A stretch of DNA of 64,000 bases from Rhynchopus sp. YZ270_cl-10 (lineage: Eukaryota; Euglenozoa; Diplonemea; Diplonemida; Diplonemidae), in the NCBI GenBank assembly GCA_964035575.1, contig OZ037924.1:434001-498000 (forward strand), in the 5' to 3' direction. The position numbers and the translations under genes are program-made. Below the pieces are notes generated by a model. That model did no database searches and was not told where the DNA came from. It worked only from the letters and a program-made list of their open reading frames with translations. This document shows positions 1 through 12,900 of the stretch, piece by piece; within the stretch, counting starts at the first letter, position 1; every line of letters starts with the position of its first letter.

Positions 1-516
1 CTTGGACTGTAATGCATTCAATAAAATTGATAGCATAGGAAGAAGGGATCAAAAAAATGGTCCCATCTTTTACGGAATAAAGCAAAAATTGTAATACCTT
101 ACAAAAAACGAAAAATATTGTTGATTTGCTTAACCGGGTCGCTATGTGATAGGAAAGGGGAGAGGAATGGAAAGAGTTTCCAAAAAAAATTATCTTTTTT
201 CTATCTTTTCTGATAAATTGTTGTGGTGTAGTTGCATCGGTTGTGTTGCCACAGTTTGTGCAAATCTCCACTATTTCTTTTTTTTGGAGGGATTACAACT
301 GTATCGACAAAAATTACCGAACTCCTAACAGCAGTAATCTAAAAGTCTGTACTCAAATCCCCTTTTTTTCTCTGCGAAAGGAAAAGAGAAAAGGTAGCCA
401 GATGAGTCTAAACCTCATGCCACGTCACTTAAGGGGAACACATTTTCAACGCATTTCTCAATGACATATTTTTTATCAGCTTTTTTTGATAAGCACTCCA
501 CCAATTCCCTTTCATC
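1..516. other. Intergenic stretch downstream of the kinesin gene
   Basis: AT-rich sequence with homopolymer runs. Only short, low-complexity open frames are present on either strand, and I see no gene, RNA or repeat that I can support. It follows the stop codon of the minus-strand kinesin gene, so it probably contains that gene's 3' untranslated region. Confidence 0.5.
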
Positions 517-3500
517 TCACGCCACAAAATCATTCCGCAACCAGGTCCGCCATTCTTCTGAGTTGTCTGTCATGTCTTTTGGTGGTGACATAGCATGACC
601 TGCAGCACGCATGACTTGCAGCTCCTTCTCAGCTAGCGCCTGTGTCTGCTGTTTAAGCACCTTTTGAAGGGAGTGGACCATGCCTTTGAGGTCTACGTTC
701 TCATCCTGCAGGGTAGCCAGGTCGTTCTCGGCGCTGGAGAAGTCTTGCTCTTTGCCTTCATAATAACCGAGCTTTTCGAGTGTCGACTTGAGAGTCTCGC
801 TTAAAGTGCATACTGCTTTGTCGCCAACCTCCTTCACAACCCGCATGTTATGTTTCGCCTCGCCCACCTCAGCCTCAAGCTGTCCTATGAGGGTCTGCTG
901 GGAGGCGCATATCTTGGTCAAATCAGAGAGCTCGTTCTTCAGTGAGGCGACCTCGTTTGCGACTGCCTGAAAAGGAGAAAAAAGAAAGAGTGATACGTTG
1001 GGTGCTGCGTTGTTTAAAAAAAGGGAGGAGGGGGTTTGAAAAGTTTGTAACAACTTTGTTGTTTTTGTTTTTTTGTTTTTGCTACTCTGTTTGGGGAAAA
1101 AAGGGAGGGAGGAGGGGTGGGGTACAAAATAGAGTGAAAAAAAGGGCGCTTATCGATAAATTTTTCAAATAAAAAGCGATTTTTTTGAAATCTTGGTTTG
1201 TTTTAGTGTAAAGGGGGGGTGGACCTATTATCCGGGTAGACCTATTATCCCTAGGATAATAGGTCCCCCTGTTTTGGAGTTAAATTTTAACTTTTTAACT
1301 TTTGGGATGGTAAAAAAAATTTTATTAAAAATTTGGGGTGGGATTCTGGCGTTCGGCCAGTTTGCGTGCTCGCTTTCATGCCGGTTTTGCCAGCGCAGGC
1401 TGCAGCAAGGCCATCTTCCTTCCTGGCGTTGCAGCTGGGGCAGAGGGTCTGAGGATGATGGTGGGGCTGGTTGGGCAGGTTGGGCTGCTTGTACTTCTGC
1501 TGCTGGGGCATCTATCTCCATCACCTCAGAGTCCGCAGGGCTGTCTGGCTGCTCCACCTCCAAGACCTCTTCCTTCACCTGCAGCAGCTCCTCCTTCACC
1601 TCGCCTTTGCGCACCTTTGCCTTGTGCGTTGAACATCGCGTCCAGGCGCTTTTTTCCCTTCGGGAGGGCTTTTGGTGGCTTTGCCGCCAAAAGCTCGCAT
1701 CGTCGTCCTCAGTCTCGTCGTCTTCAATCACCATCACGGCCTCCCGGTGAGCTTCCAGAGGTTCCGCAACACGTTAGCTAGCGCCGCAGGCGCACGGTAC
1801 GCTACTTTTTCTTTCGCCATGCTGCATTCCCCCATTCCGGTAAAATAGAAGAAAATTGTCCCCTACGAGTAGAATTCTGTGGGGGGTAGGTGAGAGGCGG
1901 GTCGGAGCCCCCGCCCCTCACCTACCCCCACCCCAGCCCCAATCCAAAACCCAAATTACCTCCGTATGGACACGTATGTATTCTACCTTTTCAAAAATAA
2001 TTCACGTATGGATTTCCATACGTTCCACACGTGGAGCGTATCTCTGGTTTACAGGATTGTGCATGTTTAAGGGTAAAAAGGGGGGGAAAGAGTGACCGGG
2101 ATAACAGCGGGATAGCAGCGGGATAATAACAATTTTTAATCGACTTAAAATTTGGTCTGAAAGCGAAAATCTGAAATTTTAGGGTGGATAATAGGTCCAA
2201 TCAATTACGATGACAGGGCTTCCCACAGGGGGGACCAGGGGGGACCACTGGTCCCCCTGGGGGAAAATAAAAATAATAAGGGGGGACCAGGGGGGACCAG
2301 CCTGCCCTTGAGTGTTCCGAGGCTGCCTATTAGGAATTTTCCACATTTTTTTTAATTTTTCCCACCCTCCCGTCCCCGCGCATCCAAATACAGGCAACTA
2401 CACGACGGTGATGTACAGTACATTACAAGTGAAGTTACATGTAACGTTACAAGTGAAAAACCGTTACAAGTGAGTTACAAGTGAGTTACAAGTGGGATAC
2501 ATGAATTACAGGCAAAATCAGGTTGTAACTGGTGGGTTACAAGTGAGTTACAAGTGAGTTACATGTAACAAAAGTTACATGTAACTCACTTGTAACTCCA
2601 CTTGTAACACCCGTTACATCACCGTCGTGTAACAGGGGGAAAAGATGGCACCAAAAAAGTCCTCCGGACCAAGACAGATTTCCATAATGGAATTTGCAAA
2701 GCGACCGGCGGAGTCCCAGTTATCGGCTCAGGCTCCGAAGAGGCAGAAAATAACGGTTGCAAAGAACCACGAGTATGCCTCATGGGCAAAGTGACCCCGT
2801 CACAGCCAGAACGCGACTCAATTGGTCAAACGCCGAAGGAAAAGGAAGCATGCAGCATGGCAAAAGAAAAAAGTAGCGTACCGTGCGCCTGCGGCGCAAG
2901 ATTGCAAGCCACCCATGACATAGTGTGGCTGTAAAATGTGCAATTTTAATCACAGTATTTTGAAATGTTGCGTACCGTGGCTTCGCCAGGAACCTTTGCC
3001 ATGACTGTCGTTTCTTTTTGTAGATGTCTATACGAGGAAACGTCTGCACGCTACCGACCTGACATATTTTTTCTTATTCCGCAAAGGTGGGGAACGTGAT
3101 ATGATATGCAATATGCGAGTTAATGCAGCAGTTTTAACGGTTTGCCGGGACATTTTCGCCGAAGTCGAAAACTTTTTTTGACCACTTAAAGTGCGTAAAG
3201 GCGCGTAACGTAACGTAGCGTCAGCGTTAATGCTACACGCCACACAAATTAAAATCATTGAAAAAAAAAAAAAAATTCCACCTTTTTTTGGCTGGTCCCC
3301 CTGGGAGGCCAAAACCCCAGATCCTGCGGGAAGCCCTGGATGTCCACAAAAAAAAAAAGAAAAATTGGTGATGCATTTTTGTTTCGCTTGCCATATTTTT
3401 TTTCTTGGTAATGTGTAGACACTTCTTGGGGGGGCACCTCTACCAAAGATGGGGTGTTGACTATATGTGAGTTATTTGTGGGAGAAAAAAATGGCATCTC

Positions 3501-6500
3501 AAGAATGCGTGACAAAAAAGACATCATTCCGATGGAATACAGAAAAGAAGGGATATGTGTGTTGGTTGTGGGGGGGAGGAGAAGGATTGCTGTACCTCCT
3601 TGATGCTCTTCTTCATGATTGCGCTGCGCTCCGTTTCGGCCTCTTTGTCACGCTCCTGCTTCGCTTCGCGATGGCGTAGAAGACGTGTATTGGTTCTGTT
3701 CTCTGCCTTCAGGCGGCTGTTTGTTATAAGAAAATAATGAAGAGGTAAAACTGAACATTTTTTTATCCACTGATTTGTCAACTAATCTATTGTGCCCTCG
3801 TTTGAAGACCATTCACGAATCCATTTTAATCTCTTTTCCTGAACATCATAATTGGGTGAGGACCTTCAGAATGACGTTTTACCCACTATAAAAAGGCACC
3901 CATTCTGCATCTGAAGCGGAGAGGAGATCTCGGCCGCTTTATTGTCTCCTTTGCTTCCTGAAATCAGCCGATAATGAAAATGAAGAAATCTATACGATGC
4001 ACTCCCTGTTTTGCGTCGAGGGGATGTGGCAATAAGGAAGTCTGCATCATGTCAGTTTACTCAGGTTATGCAAAAGCTAACCACAAGCAAATCCTCTCCG
4101 GCTGGTCAACGTGCAAGAAGCGACTCCGCGACAGGCAAGTGGAAGATGCATGGTCTGTGGCATTTGCAGAATCTGCGATGGTGCACCCTGAATTCGTCGA
4201 TGTCCTCGGACGGGTGGTGCTCCTGTCCCGGAGGGAGGAGGAGTAGCTGTTGCGTTGAACGCGTCTTCAGCATTGCCACCAAGCAATACTCAGCAAACCG
4301 AAAACAAACGCTGTCGGGAGACAACAGAGACGGAAGTTCTTCTTCGAGATCTGGGAGCTCTGAAGTTGTCAGACAAATCCAAATCTCTTGAGGTGTACAA
4401 CTTCCTGTATCGTTGTTGCTAGATATTCGAGGGGGTCAAGATGAGGTCGGGGGGAGGAGGGAGTGGTTGGGGCTTTTTCGACCGGCAAAAGCCCCCCTTT
4501 TTAATTCAGGCCTTGTTCTAATAACACAAAAATGCATACGTGTTTTCTGCGCGCAACTCTTGTAATGCAGCTTCGGTTGACTCGAGGAGTGATATTCGGG
4601 ATGTGTGTTCGGTGAGGTCACGTGAGAGGCGCAACTTTTCGCGTGTCGAGGACGCGATGTCGACCTCCCAACGGTGCCGCTCCTGCAGCAGCTCGTCACG
4701 CTCTGCTACTGCAGCAGCAAGGTTCCGCCGCAACCCTTCCACCTCCTCACGCGCCAGGCTGAGCGCATCGACACTGTCGGACACCTCACCTTCCAGACGC
4801 TTTTGGTCCTGCCGTGCTGCAGCCTCCACCTCCGCACGACCTTCCTCCGCTCCTCGAATGCGAGCCTCCAGCTCTGCCAGGCGTGCCCTTTGCACTTCTG
4901 CCTGCCGCTCCATCCTACTGATCGTGGTTGCCCCCCTTGGTGAAGATGAGTCCGGAAGACGTGGAGGTGACGGCTCCCCTGGAGGTGGGGGTGACGTCAA
5001 ATGAGTGGGGGGTTGTGGAGAGACCGTCCGCCTGCTGTCCTCCTGCGCCTCGAAGGCGGAGGTCAGCCTCTGCAGCTCGCGTTGCATCTTTTGTGTAGAG
5101 GCGCCTTGGTTCTCGACGCTGGACCGCAACGCTTTGTTCTCCATTTTCAACCTCTCGACCTCGTCATAATGCTCAGGTGGTGGTGGAGGCAATGAAGTCG
5201 ACTGACTCACAGAACGCCGGCTCGATGTCTCATCATTTCGTACAGCACGTCTAAAAGACGTTTGCGGTGGTGCTAGCCCCAACAAAACGCGCCGCAGATC
5301 CTCAAAAAGAACCACATCTGCATCTGACGCAAGTGCTTGCAAGAACGGCGACACAAGATGCCCCAACCCCTGCATCCTCATAAACGCATTCAACTTCTCA
5401 ATGTCCAGCGGAGCCGCCTCATCTGACCTTGTCGGGAGCATGCTCAGCTGTGTGAAGGCATTTTCGAGGGTAGTGTATTTGTCGAGAATGACACGAAGCA
5501 CGACGTCCCAACCACTGCGTCTCTGCGGGGGTCTTTCTTCAAGCTGCACAGGCAGCGCCATCCCCATGGGCATGCTGCCCATGCCGATGTCAACCCCACC
5601 ACCAAGGTGGTGTTCGGGCACGTCCACTGCACTTTGGGCAGGGGTGGCTGTTGGTGTGGGGGTTGCACTGTGACTTACTTCACTCACTTGAAGTGGCTGT
5701 TGTGGTTGCGACTGTGACTGCGACTGCGGTTGCGACTGCGGTTGTGACTGCGGTTGTGACTGCGACTGCGACTGTGAATGAGACTGTGACTGCAACTGTG
5801 GTTGCGACTGTGGCTGCGAAATGACCTCAGAATGCTCCTCCTGCGCCTCACACTGTGGTTGCCTCTGCACCTCTTGCGTGACGTGCACATCCTCAATGCT
5901 GGGCACCTGAACATACCCCGTCTCCACTACTGCATGCTGTGGCCCCGAAAGCGGTGTAGGTGGCTGCGGCGACTGCGTCGTCTGCACCTCAACCCCCGCA
6001 AGACTGCCCACAGTGTCAACAGGCGTGCGCTGTCGCACCTCAGCAGGGGTATGGCTTGCCAGGGTCGACAATGAGAGCTCAATGGAAGCTTCCGTGGCAG
6101 CTTCCTCCCCGCTGCTCCGCTTGACAAGGCTTTTTACTTCCTCCAAGGCTTCACGGATTTTGCAGAGTTCAAGAGAATGACGTTTCTTCTTCATTTCTTC
6201 TTCTTCTTTGTGGGATTGGAGGCCTTCAACAATTTCTTCGAGACGATCACCGAGGATGCTTTGTTTTGCGACGTTTTGTTCGAGAAGCTCTGCGTGGCTC
6301 TCTTGGAAGCGTTGTGCGAACTCTGCGAATTGGCTCACTCGCGCAGTCCATTCCATTTTTAATGCTTCGAGAACGGTTTCACTTTCACGCAAACGCACTT
6401 CCACGGACATAACATCATAATCACTCCCACCTGCCACAACCGGGATCACCTCGCTGCCACCACGCTCCACCTGCATACGAAGCGTTTCCACCTCCTCCAT

Positions 6501-7703
6501 GAGCAGCCGTATCTTCTTCTTCGATGGATCCTCATTCACAACCGGCCGCGTCACCAGGTGCTTTGCCCTATCCGCAAAACGGAGCGTCGAAAGACTCAGC
6601 TCATAGCTGCTTCTACAGGGGGGTAGCGTACAGATCAGTTTCGTTAGACTGTTCCCTCCGAGACTTTCCTTGAGAATCCATGTCAAAGCAGAGTCACGAT
6701 AGGGTACGTGCCGGCGTACCGGGCTTGCAACAGGTGCGGATGCGGTGCGTGGAGAGGAGAGCTGTGTAGGATCGGCAAGAATGTTGATGACAGTACCCAA
6801 CGTTGCGAGCGATTTGTTGATTGTGGACCCTTCTTTTGCAGAGCTGATGGGGGCTGCAGAGGAAATCCGTTCGGACCCAGCCAGGTCAACCAGAGTCAAC
6901 CGCGACTGCCTCTCTACAGCAGCCCCACCACCAGAACACTCCATCTGCGTGAACGTCAACATGAATATCCCATGACTCCGTGAAGACCTATCATTCGCCT
7001 TCGTTGCGCCTACCGTCCGCGTCCGTGATGCACGCTTTAACAACTTCAAAATATCCTCTGTGCTCTTCACCGCGCATTTCGTCGCCCCATCCACATATGG
7101 CCCGGTTACTGGATGTTCTCTTATCTTTGGCTCGGAACAACGTGGTTGTAAGAGACAGCGTACCTTTTCATTGTAAACTTCGAAGTGAGAAACTTCGGCA
7201 TGAAAGCTGCCTTCTGCAGCAGCAAAGAGCGCGCGGCAGAGCGATATGATGAGACCGTCGGTGTGTGGTGCGGCAGGGGCAGTGGTGTTGCCGTCACGCA
7301 ACGCAGCGCCTTCCATTGTATAGGTTTTACCACTCCCGGTTTGACCATATGCAAGGATACAGGAGTGGTAGCCTTGAAGGGCGTGCTGGACTGCGGGAAG
7401 GCCGATTTCATTGAAAAGCTCCTCAGGTTGGGTTTCTTCGGGGAAGACGCGGTCGAATGTCCACTGCTGTGTATTAGCATGTCGTGAGGTAGGTGAAGTA
7501 GGTGTCCCCGCAGGTGGCACCCTCTGTAGCCCCACTGTCCGCCCATCCTCCGAGACCGTGACACACCCTATCTCCCCTCTCTGCACCTCCTGTGCAAGCA
7601 TAGGGCGGACACGAACTGCCACCTCCACATTTCCAACAACATTAGATTGGTTCGATTGGGTAGCCTTTAAAGGTGGCGGTCTCCTTCCGCCAGGAAATTC
7701 CAT
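517..7703 (-). CDS. Kinesin-3 family motor protein, three exons
   Basis: Exons read 7703-4540, 3716-3596 and 966-517, about 1244 residues. Donors are GTATGC and GTACAG, acceptors end CAG, and the phases fit (2 then 0). The N-terminal motor spans about residues 25-390: P-loop GQTGSGKT at 120-127, switch I NDRSSRSH, switch II DLAGSE. The neck sequence VNEDPSKKKIRLL and the YRDSALTWILKESLGGNS motif are typical of kinesin-3, a plus-end-directed microtubule cargo motor. Predicted coiled coils, a long Gln/Ser repeat (coded near 5690-5820) and a coiled-coil tail follow; I see no FHA domain. ATG 7703 is the first in-frame Met; the frame runs further upstream only from a TTG. The two small 3' exons were found by splice-site and coiled-coil continuity. 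Intron 1 is 823 bp and intron 2 is 2629 bp, the latter filled with small repeats. Motor assignment is firm; exons 2 and 3 are inference. Confidence 0.9.
1221..2198. mobile_element. Putative inverted-repeat element inside kinesin intron 2
   Basis: The 13-bp word GGACCTATTATCC at 1221-1233 is repeated inverted at 2186-2198, and a further near-palindromic copy lies just inside the left end (1241-1263). The interior has two short minus-strand frames: a 28-residue frame starting near 1820 and an acidic Pro/Ala-rich frame at 1228-1737. Neither resembles a transposase. No clear target-site duplication is seen, so the boundaries are provisional. It sits wholly inside an intron. Confidence 0.4.
2401..2629. 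mobile_element. Short TIR element (MITE-like), CACGACGG family
   Basis: A 229-bp element begins CACGACGGTGATGTA and ends with its exact inverse complement. It is flanked on both sides by TA (2399-2400 and 2630-2631), a plausible target duplication. The interior consists of many copies of GTTACAAGTGA-like words in both orientations, so a single strand would fold extensively. There is no coding capacity. A second member with the same CACGACGG ends lies at 50009-50147. Confidence 0.65.
2645..2794 (+). CDS. Small open frame of unknown status, 49 residues
   Basis: An ATG 15 bp after the preceding TIR element opens a 49-codon frame beginning MAPKKSSGPRQISIMEF and ending in TGA. It is lysine- and arginine-rich, and contains QISIMEF, which loosely resembles a PCNA-interaction box. 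It lies antisense in an intron of the kinesin gene, in repeat-rich sequence, and may be the start of a decayed element gene. I do not recognise it. Confidence 0.2.
   Translation: MAPKKSSGPRQISIMEFAKRPAESQLSAQAPKRQKITVAKNHEYASWAK
3974..4246 (+). CDS. Possible small gene nested in kinesin intron 1
   Basis: A 90-codon frame begins MKMKKSIRCTPCFASRGCG and ends with an acidic/basic tail. A TATA-like box (ACTATAAAAAGG) lies about 90 bp upstream of the ATG, near 3885. The stretch is more GC-balanced than the surrounding intron. It is antisense to the kinesin. No domain is recognised and overlapping frames are also open, so this may be chance. Confidence 0.2.
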   Translation: MKMKKSIRCTPCFASRGCGNKEVCIMSVYSGYAKANHKQILSGWSTCKKRLRDRQVEDAWSVAFAESAMVHPEFVDVLGRVVLLSRREEE

Positions 7704-8523
7704 TTTAAAAAAATCGCTCAAAAAAGGACAAAAATGAGAAGGGCGGGGAAAAAGGGGAAACCTTTCCCACCCGGTGGGGTCTCTGTGGGTTTAGAAAAAA
7801 GGGGTGGGAGAGAGGGACTGAAATGGTGAATTGAAAATTGAATTTAATCTTTATCAGACTGCCATCGCGTGATAGCGGCCACGATTGTTTTTTTGCTTCG
7901 CAAAAAAACAAAAAGAGAGCAAAAAGAGAAGCTTTCTTGCAGTGTGCAGGATAATTTAAAAAGGATGGTGCGGGTGGGTCCTATTGTTTTACTATTGTAT
8001 GCAAATAATATAAGAATACAGCCTCTAAATGAACGAACAGCGAGAGTGGGATAAACGTTTTTTTCTTTTTTTTTCCTCTCCCTTTTCCCCTGATTCCTTT
8101 TCCAAAAAAAGGCGGATAAGGCTACCCGAAAGGGGCGATGTATTGTCCAAAAATCTCCACCTTCATTGTGTCAGATATGCACAACAGCCTCCGTGATAAG
8201 CTAATATACTGGGCTGCATTGGAATCAAGGCGGGGAAAACGGGATGCTCGAACGATCGAAAAAGTCCGATGTGTGTATCGAAGAAGTTATAAAGACTTTT
8301 CTAAAGACGTTGTAGGAGTTTGGTTTTTTGCTTTTTTTTTTTACTTTCAATCACGACATTGAGAAAACCTCGGGGAAGGAAAAGGCGTCACGTACACACA
8401 CGTCATAACGTTTTTTGTTTTATATATGAAAATTTGTATTAGTGTAGACACCCGAGAATGAGCCCAACTAAAAAGAGGATCCAAAATGGGAGGGAATGCA
8501 GCCCACCCTGGAAGCCTCACGTA
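7704..8523. other. Intergenic stretch upstream of kinesin
   Basis: AT-rich, with homopolymers and no convincing gene. A 74-codon plus-strand frame at 8138-8362 has no recognisable domain. Two shared motifs occur: a GAAA-loop hairpin at 8121-8136, and at 8435-8470 an inverted copy of the dispersed GTGTCTACACTAATAC motif found at 40.9, 49.7 and 57.0 kb. The kinesin promoter should be near 7704-7900, but I see no clear core element. Confidence 0.45.
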
Positions 8524-9211
8524 CAGTCCCGACTATAATACTCCGGGTTTCTATTTCGTGAAGGCGCCAAAAATTAATTAATTATTCATGAAATAAAAAC
8601 CTCGTTTTTTAGTGACCCACGAAACCCAGTTTACTACCGTTAACCCCACACACACTCCTTCACAAAACTATAATATAAGCGGAACATCCATACATCCGAT
8701 TGACATCGCCCTCGAAATAGCGCGAGGACGGCCGCAGAGGCTAGTAAGTGGCCGAGGCGCAGGCTGAAGACGTGGTGCTGGTGGAGAATGTCGCTGCTGA
8801 AGCGACAGGACAGAAGACCTGCACCACCCTTTCAGCAGCCTACATCGTGCGCCTGGCACGCAGCGAACCCGCTCGCTCGGCTGGCCGATCACAGCCTCCC
8901 GCTTCGCTTCGCTTGCGCGTGGCATCACGCCGAAAATCCGCACCACCCTCAGCAACGTACTGGGTGTCGCGCAGTTTCGGAATCGTGGGCGAAACAACAC
9001 CTGCGTACAACAGCTGTACCGTACCGTCTGCCTGCGGCGCTCCCTACGGTCGCGCCGCAGGCAGACGGGCCCGAGCGGGCCCGCCACAGAAATTAATTAA
9101 TTATTTGGCAAAATTTGCAGCGCTAAAAAAATAAATTAAATATTCACGAAATAGGAACCCGTATAAATACAAACTACCGATTTAAGAGCCTATAAAATAT
9201 AGCCGGGACTG
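8524..9211. mobile_element. Non-autonomous pogo/mariner-like TIR element
   Basis: The left end CAGTCCCGACTATA and the right end, inverse CAGTCCCGGCTATA, face each other and are flanked by TA on both sides (8522-8523, 9212-9213). Homology continues inward, with GGGTTTCTATTTCGTGAA on the left and GGGTTCCTATTTCGTGAA on the right. A CAGT-type terminus with a TA duplication is known for pogo/Tigger and related Tc1/mariner elements. The interior is GC-rich and its longest frame (9087-8668 minus) is Arg/Pro-rich with no DDE signature, so the element looks non-autonomous. Confidence 0.7.
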
Positions 9212-9930
9212 TACACACACACACATATTTAAAGACTAATCGATAGTCGAATACATGGTTCGCCAGGGAAGGGGGGAAAATTCATGGGCATGTGCGACAC
9301 ACAAAAGCACATATCAACCTCAAAACTCCATCTAGTACGCAGTTCTTTGCAGAGGACTTCACACACATAGACACGGCACATATTCTAAAAAAAAATGAAA
9401 AAAAAATGAAAAAGAGGAACAGTTTTGTTGTGGCAAAAAAGTAATCGTAAGAGAAAGAGCTAAAAAGGATGGAGATCATACATTCTGCACGAAAGGTGTT
9501 GACAATGTACAGCTCAACCACGTCGACTTTTTGTGAACTAAATGGAACGACTATTCTTTCTTGCCAAACAAAAAAAATATAATAAAGTTGAATTGTTGGT
9601 AATGGTATAACTACCAACCATTCTTCCGCATTCGTAACAAAATAAAAACTTAGCTTTTTTCCTTCTAACACACCTAACGTTTCTCGTCACACACATCTTT
9701 CCTAATAATTCTACGTTCCCTCCCCCCACAAACTGAGAACACGTAAATTCTTTTTTGAATAAAATGAAGAGACAAACCCCGCCCAAAAAAAATTCACGCG
9801 CACAGAAAACTATAATATTTCCCCCTCCTCGTTTGCCATTTGTTTGCTTTTTCAACTCTTTTGAAAAGGAAACAATGGGTTCTTTTTAAAAAAAAAATCG
9901 TTTGCAAATTGTTCAAAACATGACACCATT
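9212..9930. other. Intergenic stretch, 3' flank of the CCCH protein gene
   Basis: AT-rich sequence with a short CA run and homopolymers. Open frames here are low-complexity Phe-rich translations. No RNA gene or repeat is recognised. Confidence 0.45.
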
Positions 9931-12900
9931 CTAATAATTGTGGAAGGAAACGCTGGATGGGGAGACGAGGCCCTGATGGGGTGCGGTGTCGTGTAGCAGC
10001 GCACATGCGGCCCCTTGCCTGCAGTGCCCCGCTGCAAACGCCCGACACACCTTCAGCGACGATGGCGCGGACCTGCGCACATCAACCCCACCACTCCCAC
10101 CCACACCCTCCTCACCACTCACCCCACCGACCCACCCTTTCCCTGCAAGCGGAATTGCATCACGCTTGGGAATCGCAAGCCTTGGGACTGCAGAAGAAAC
10201 CCGTCTGAGGTCTGCTTGCTCTCTGGGGCTGACCTGCGATTGGGAGAGAGACGTTGCGCGAGGAATATGCCGAGACGGGGAGGCGCTGGAACGGGGATTG
10301 AGTCGTGTAATCTGCGTCTGCTGCGAGGTGACCCACTCCGTCCCATTTGAATAATCCCACGACGCCACTTCGTCAGGAAGACTTCCATCGTGGGTTGTCG
10401 ACGAAACGAGTCGACCTACGTTTTTCATTGGTCCAGCGTCGTCTGCGGACACCATCCAATAGCCTTCCCGTGAGGAGAAGATCCGGCAGGACGCACACCC
10501 CCACATGGGGTAGCCGTTGTGGGTCACGGTGTCAAGCAGCTCGTAGACACCTTTGAGGACAGCCTTCTCTGTGGAGGTGACGGAGAGGGTCGCGGGGTAT
10601 TGTGTGTCCACAGTGGGGTGCACGCTCTTTGCTGTCGCAGTACGGCGTGCATACACCGACGCTGCTGCGGGGCTTGTACGCGGTGGGGTAGCAGCCTTGC
10701 GTGGGCTCGCCCTCGGCACGTTGGCGCCAAGACCGTTCTTCATTCGCAGAATCTCCACCTGAGTCGGCGTGGTCTGATGCTTCTCTGAGTCCACCGACGA
10801 CGCAGACGCAACAGACGCATGCCGCTTCACGACCCCACTGTGCTGTGCATGAAGCCCAGATGCACCATTAGACGGCACCTCCGACGCACCCCTCTCAGAC
10901 ACAACCTCAAGGCTGCCGTAGTGGTCGTTCTCGGGGGAGCACTGTGGTGGGGTGGAAGTGAAAGTGGGAGTGTTATGGAGTATAAAAACCTAAATCGTGA
11001 AAATCGCTCTGTGTGTGTGCGTGTGCAGTAACGACTCACTGATTTTACACAACAGTAGAGGAAATAGGGTTCGTACTAAGGAGAGGAATGCTATCTACAG
11101 CATGGTACGCAACAACAACAATAAGAATTCTATGAAGGAGGATGAGGAGAAGCTTGTGCAGGGGGGATGAGGAGATGGTTCTTCAGGATGAGGAGAAGGA
11201 GATTGATGAAGGTGATTCTGTGGCTGATGTTGTACAAACCCGTACAGGTAATTATTTGGAAGCCACTGGTCACCCACTGGGTACCAGACAATCACGTGAA
11301 GTCAATCGGATACTGTAAAAAACACGGTACGTCCCGTGCCAAAAAGGGTGCACGTCATCGGAGGAGTGCTGTAACAGCAACCACCATGACGGAAGCTGCG
11401 AAGTGGGACGCCTGTAGTAGGAAAAAAGTCTGTGCACCCCTGGATACACATGGAGGTGAGCAGAATAGAGCCCCTCTGTGAAAGAGGAACGGCGGGACGC
11501 GATGTCGTGCTACGGGAAATATTGAAAGCCCGTATGTACCCAAGAGGAAAAGAACAGAGTCAGATGCAGATAAGTCACCCCCCTGTGTCGCACAACCAGC
11601 ATAGTAGCAATCATCTTCCTCTGAAAAGTACACCAAACAATGTGTTTCGTTCAGGTTTTTTGCTTTCTTTATTTGCTTTCCTAGTAAGCCCGCACAAGTT
11701 GGTATAAGGTTGGTCACATAAATGGGTGGTGTGGTGGGCCATACGTATAGTCCGTCCTGTGGCTGTGGTGGCGTAGTGATGCGTGTGGCCCGTGGGGAGT
11801 ACCCACGCGACTGTGCGCGTGTCGGAGAGACGGCGGCGCGTAGGGTGTGCAGCTCTTGCTCAAGGGCCTGGATACGTGTCTCGCGGGTGTCCACAGACTT
11901 CTCAAGCATGTCGGTGCGTGCCTTGCTCGAATGCAGCATGTCCTCCAGAGTGGCATTCGACTCCTGATGAAGGAATGAAATTAAAAAATAGTAACTCTGA
12001 GTAGGTAAAAGGAAAAAGGTTTTTCGCTGATTGCTCAATTAGGGGTGATTGGCGACTGTATCGGAGGAACTATCTCTCCTTTAAGCTACGCTTTGTAGGT
12101 GCGCGTCATTTTATGTTGTCAAATTACATTAGCCATTGATGGTGCGGTGATAATGAGTGCTGAATATTTGTGTGCAGGTTGTGATGGCCATACCGCAAGT
12201 GCATCATTTTTGCGCTCGCCCGCAGATATAATTTCGCTCAACTCACATGACCGGCGTTCCTCAATGTCCAACAGTCCCTTGACCCTTCCGACCTCCTGAG
12301 TGGGTGCAGATAGGGGAGAGAGAAGGTCATAGCAACATACCGAAGATCCCCCTGGAGAGCCGCGTGTTGGTGTCTGCGCCTGCAGCTCTTCAATGCGTGC
12401 TGTAAGGCGCTGGTTGTGCGCGTCGAGTGCGTCAGCCTCTTCGCTGATCTGCGCAAACTTCTCCTCCAGCCCCGCATTGTCAAAGCTGTCTGCAGCCTGC
12501 CGCAGCTGTGCGTTCTCGTCCTTGAGTCTGTTGATTTCGTCGTCACTGCCTGCCTTGGCAAGGAGCTGTTCACGCAGGCGGTGGATCTCCTCTTGGTGTT
12601 CAGCCTCCACCTTTCTTGCTTGTTCAAGCAGGTTGTCACGGTGTTCTACGGTCTCACGCATGTCGGCTGTCTCTGCCTGGACGTGAACAAGCTCGCTGTC
12701 CTTCTCCTGCAGAAGCGCCTGCGTGACACTAAGACGCTCGACATATGCCTTCATCTCCTCGTCTGCGGACGCCTCCCTGCCTGTGGCGAGGGCGTCGAGC
12801 TCGTCTTCCATGCGCTCGGTGCGTTGCTCTGCGTTGGAGAGCTTCTCGTTAGCGGAGAGCAGCTCTACCTTGGCCTCCTCAAGGTCACGCTGCAGGGCCT

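Noticed and set aside
1228-1737. Additional kinesin exon in the acidic frame within intron 2
   Set aside because: It lies between inverted terminal repeats, overlaps other open frames, and the flanking kinesin exons already join in phase.
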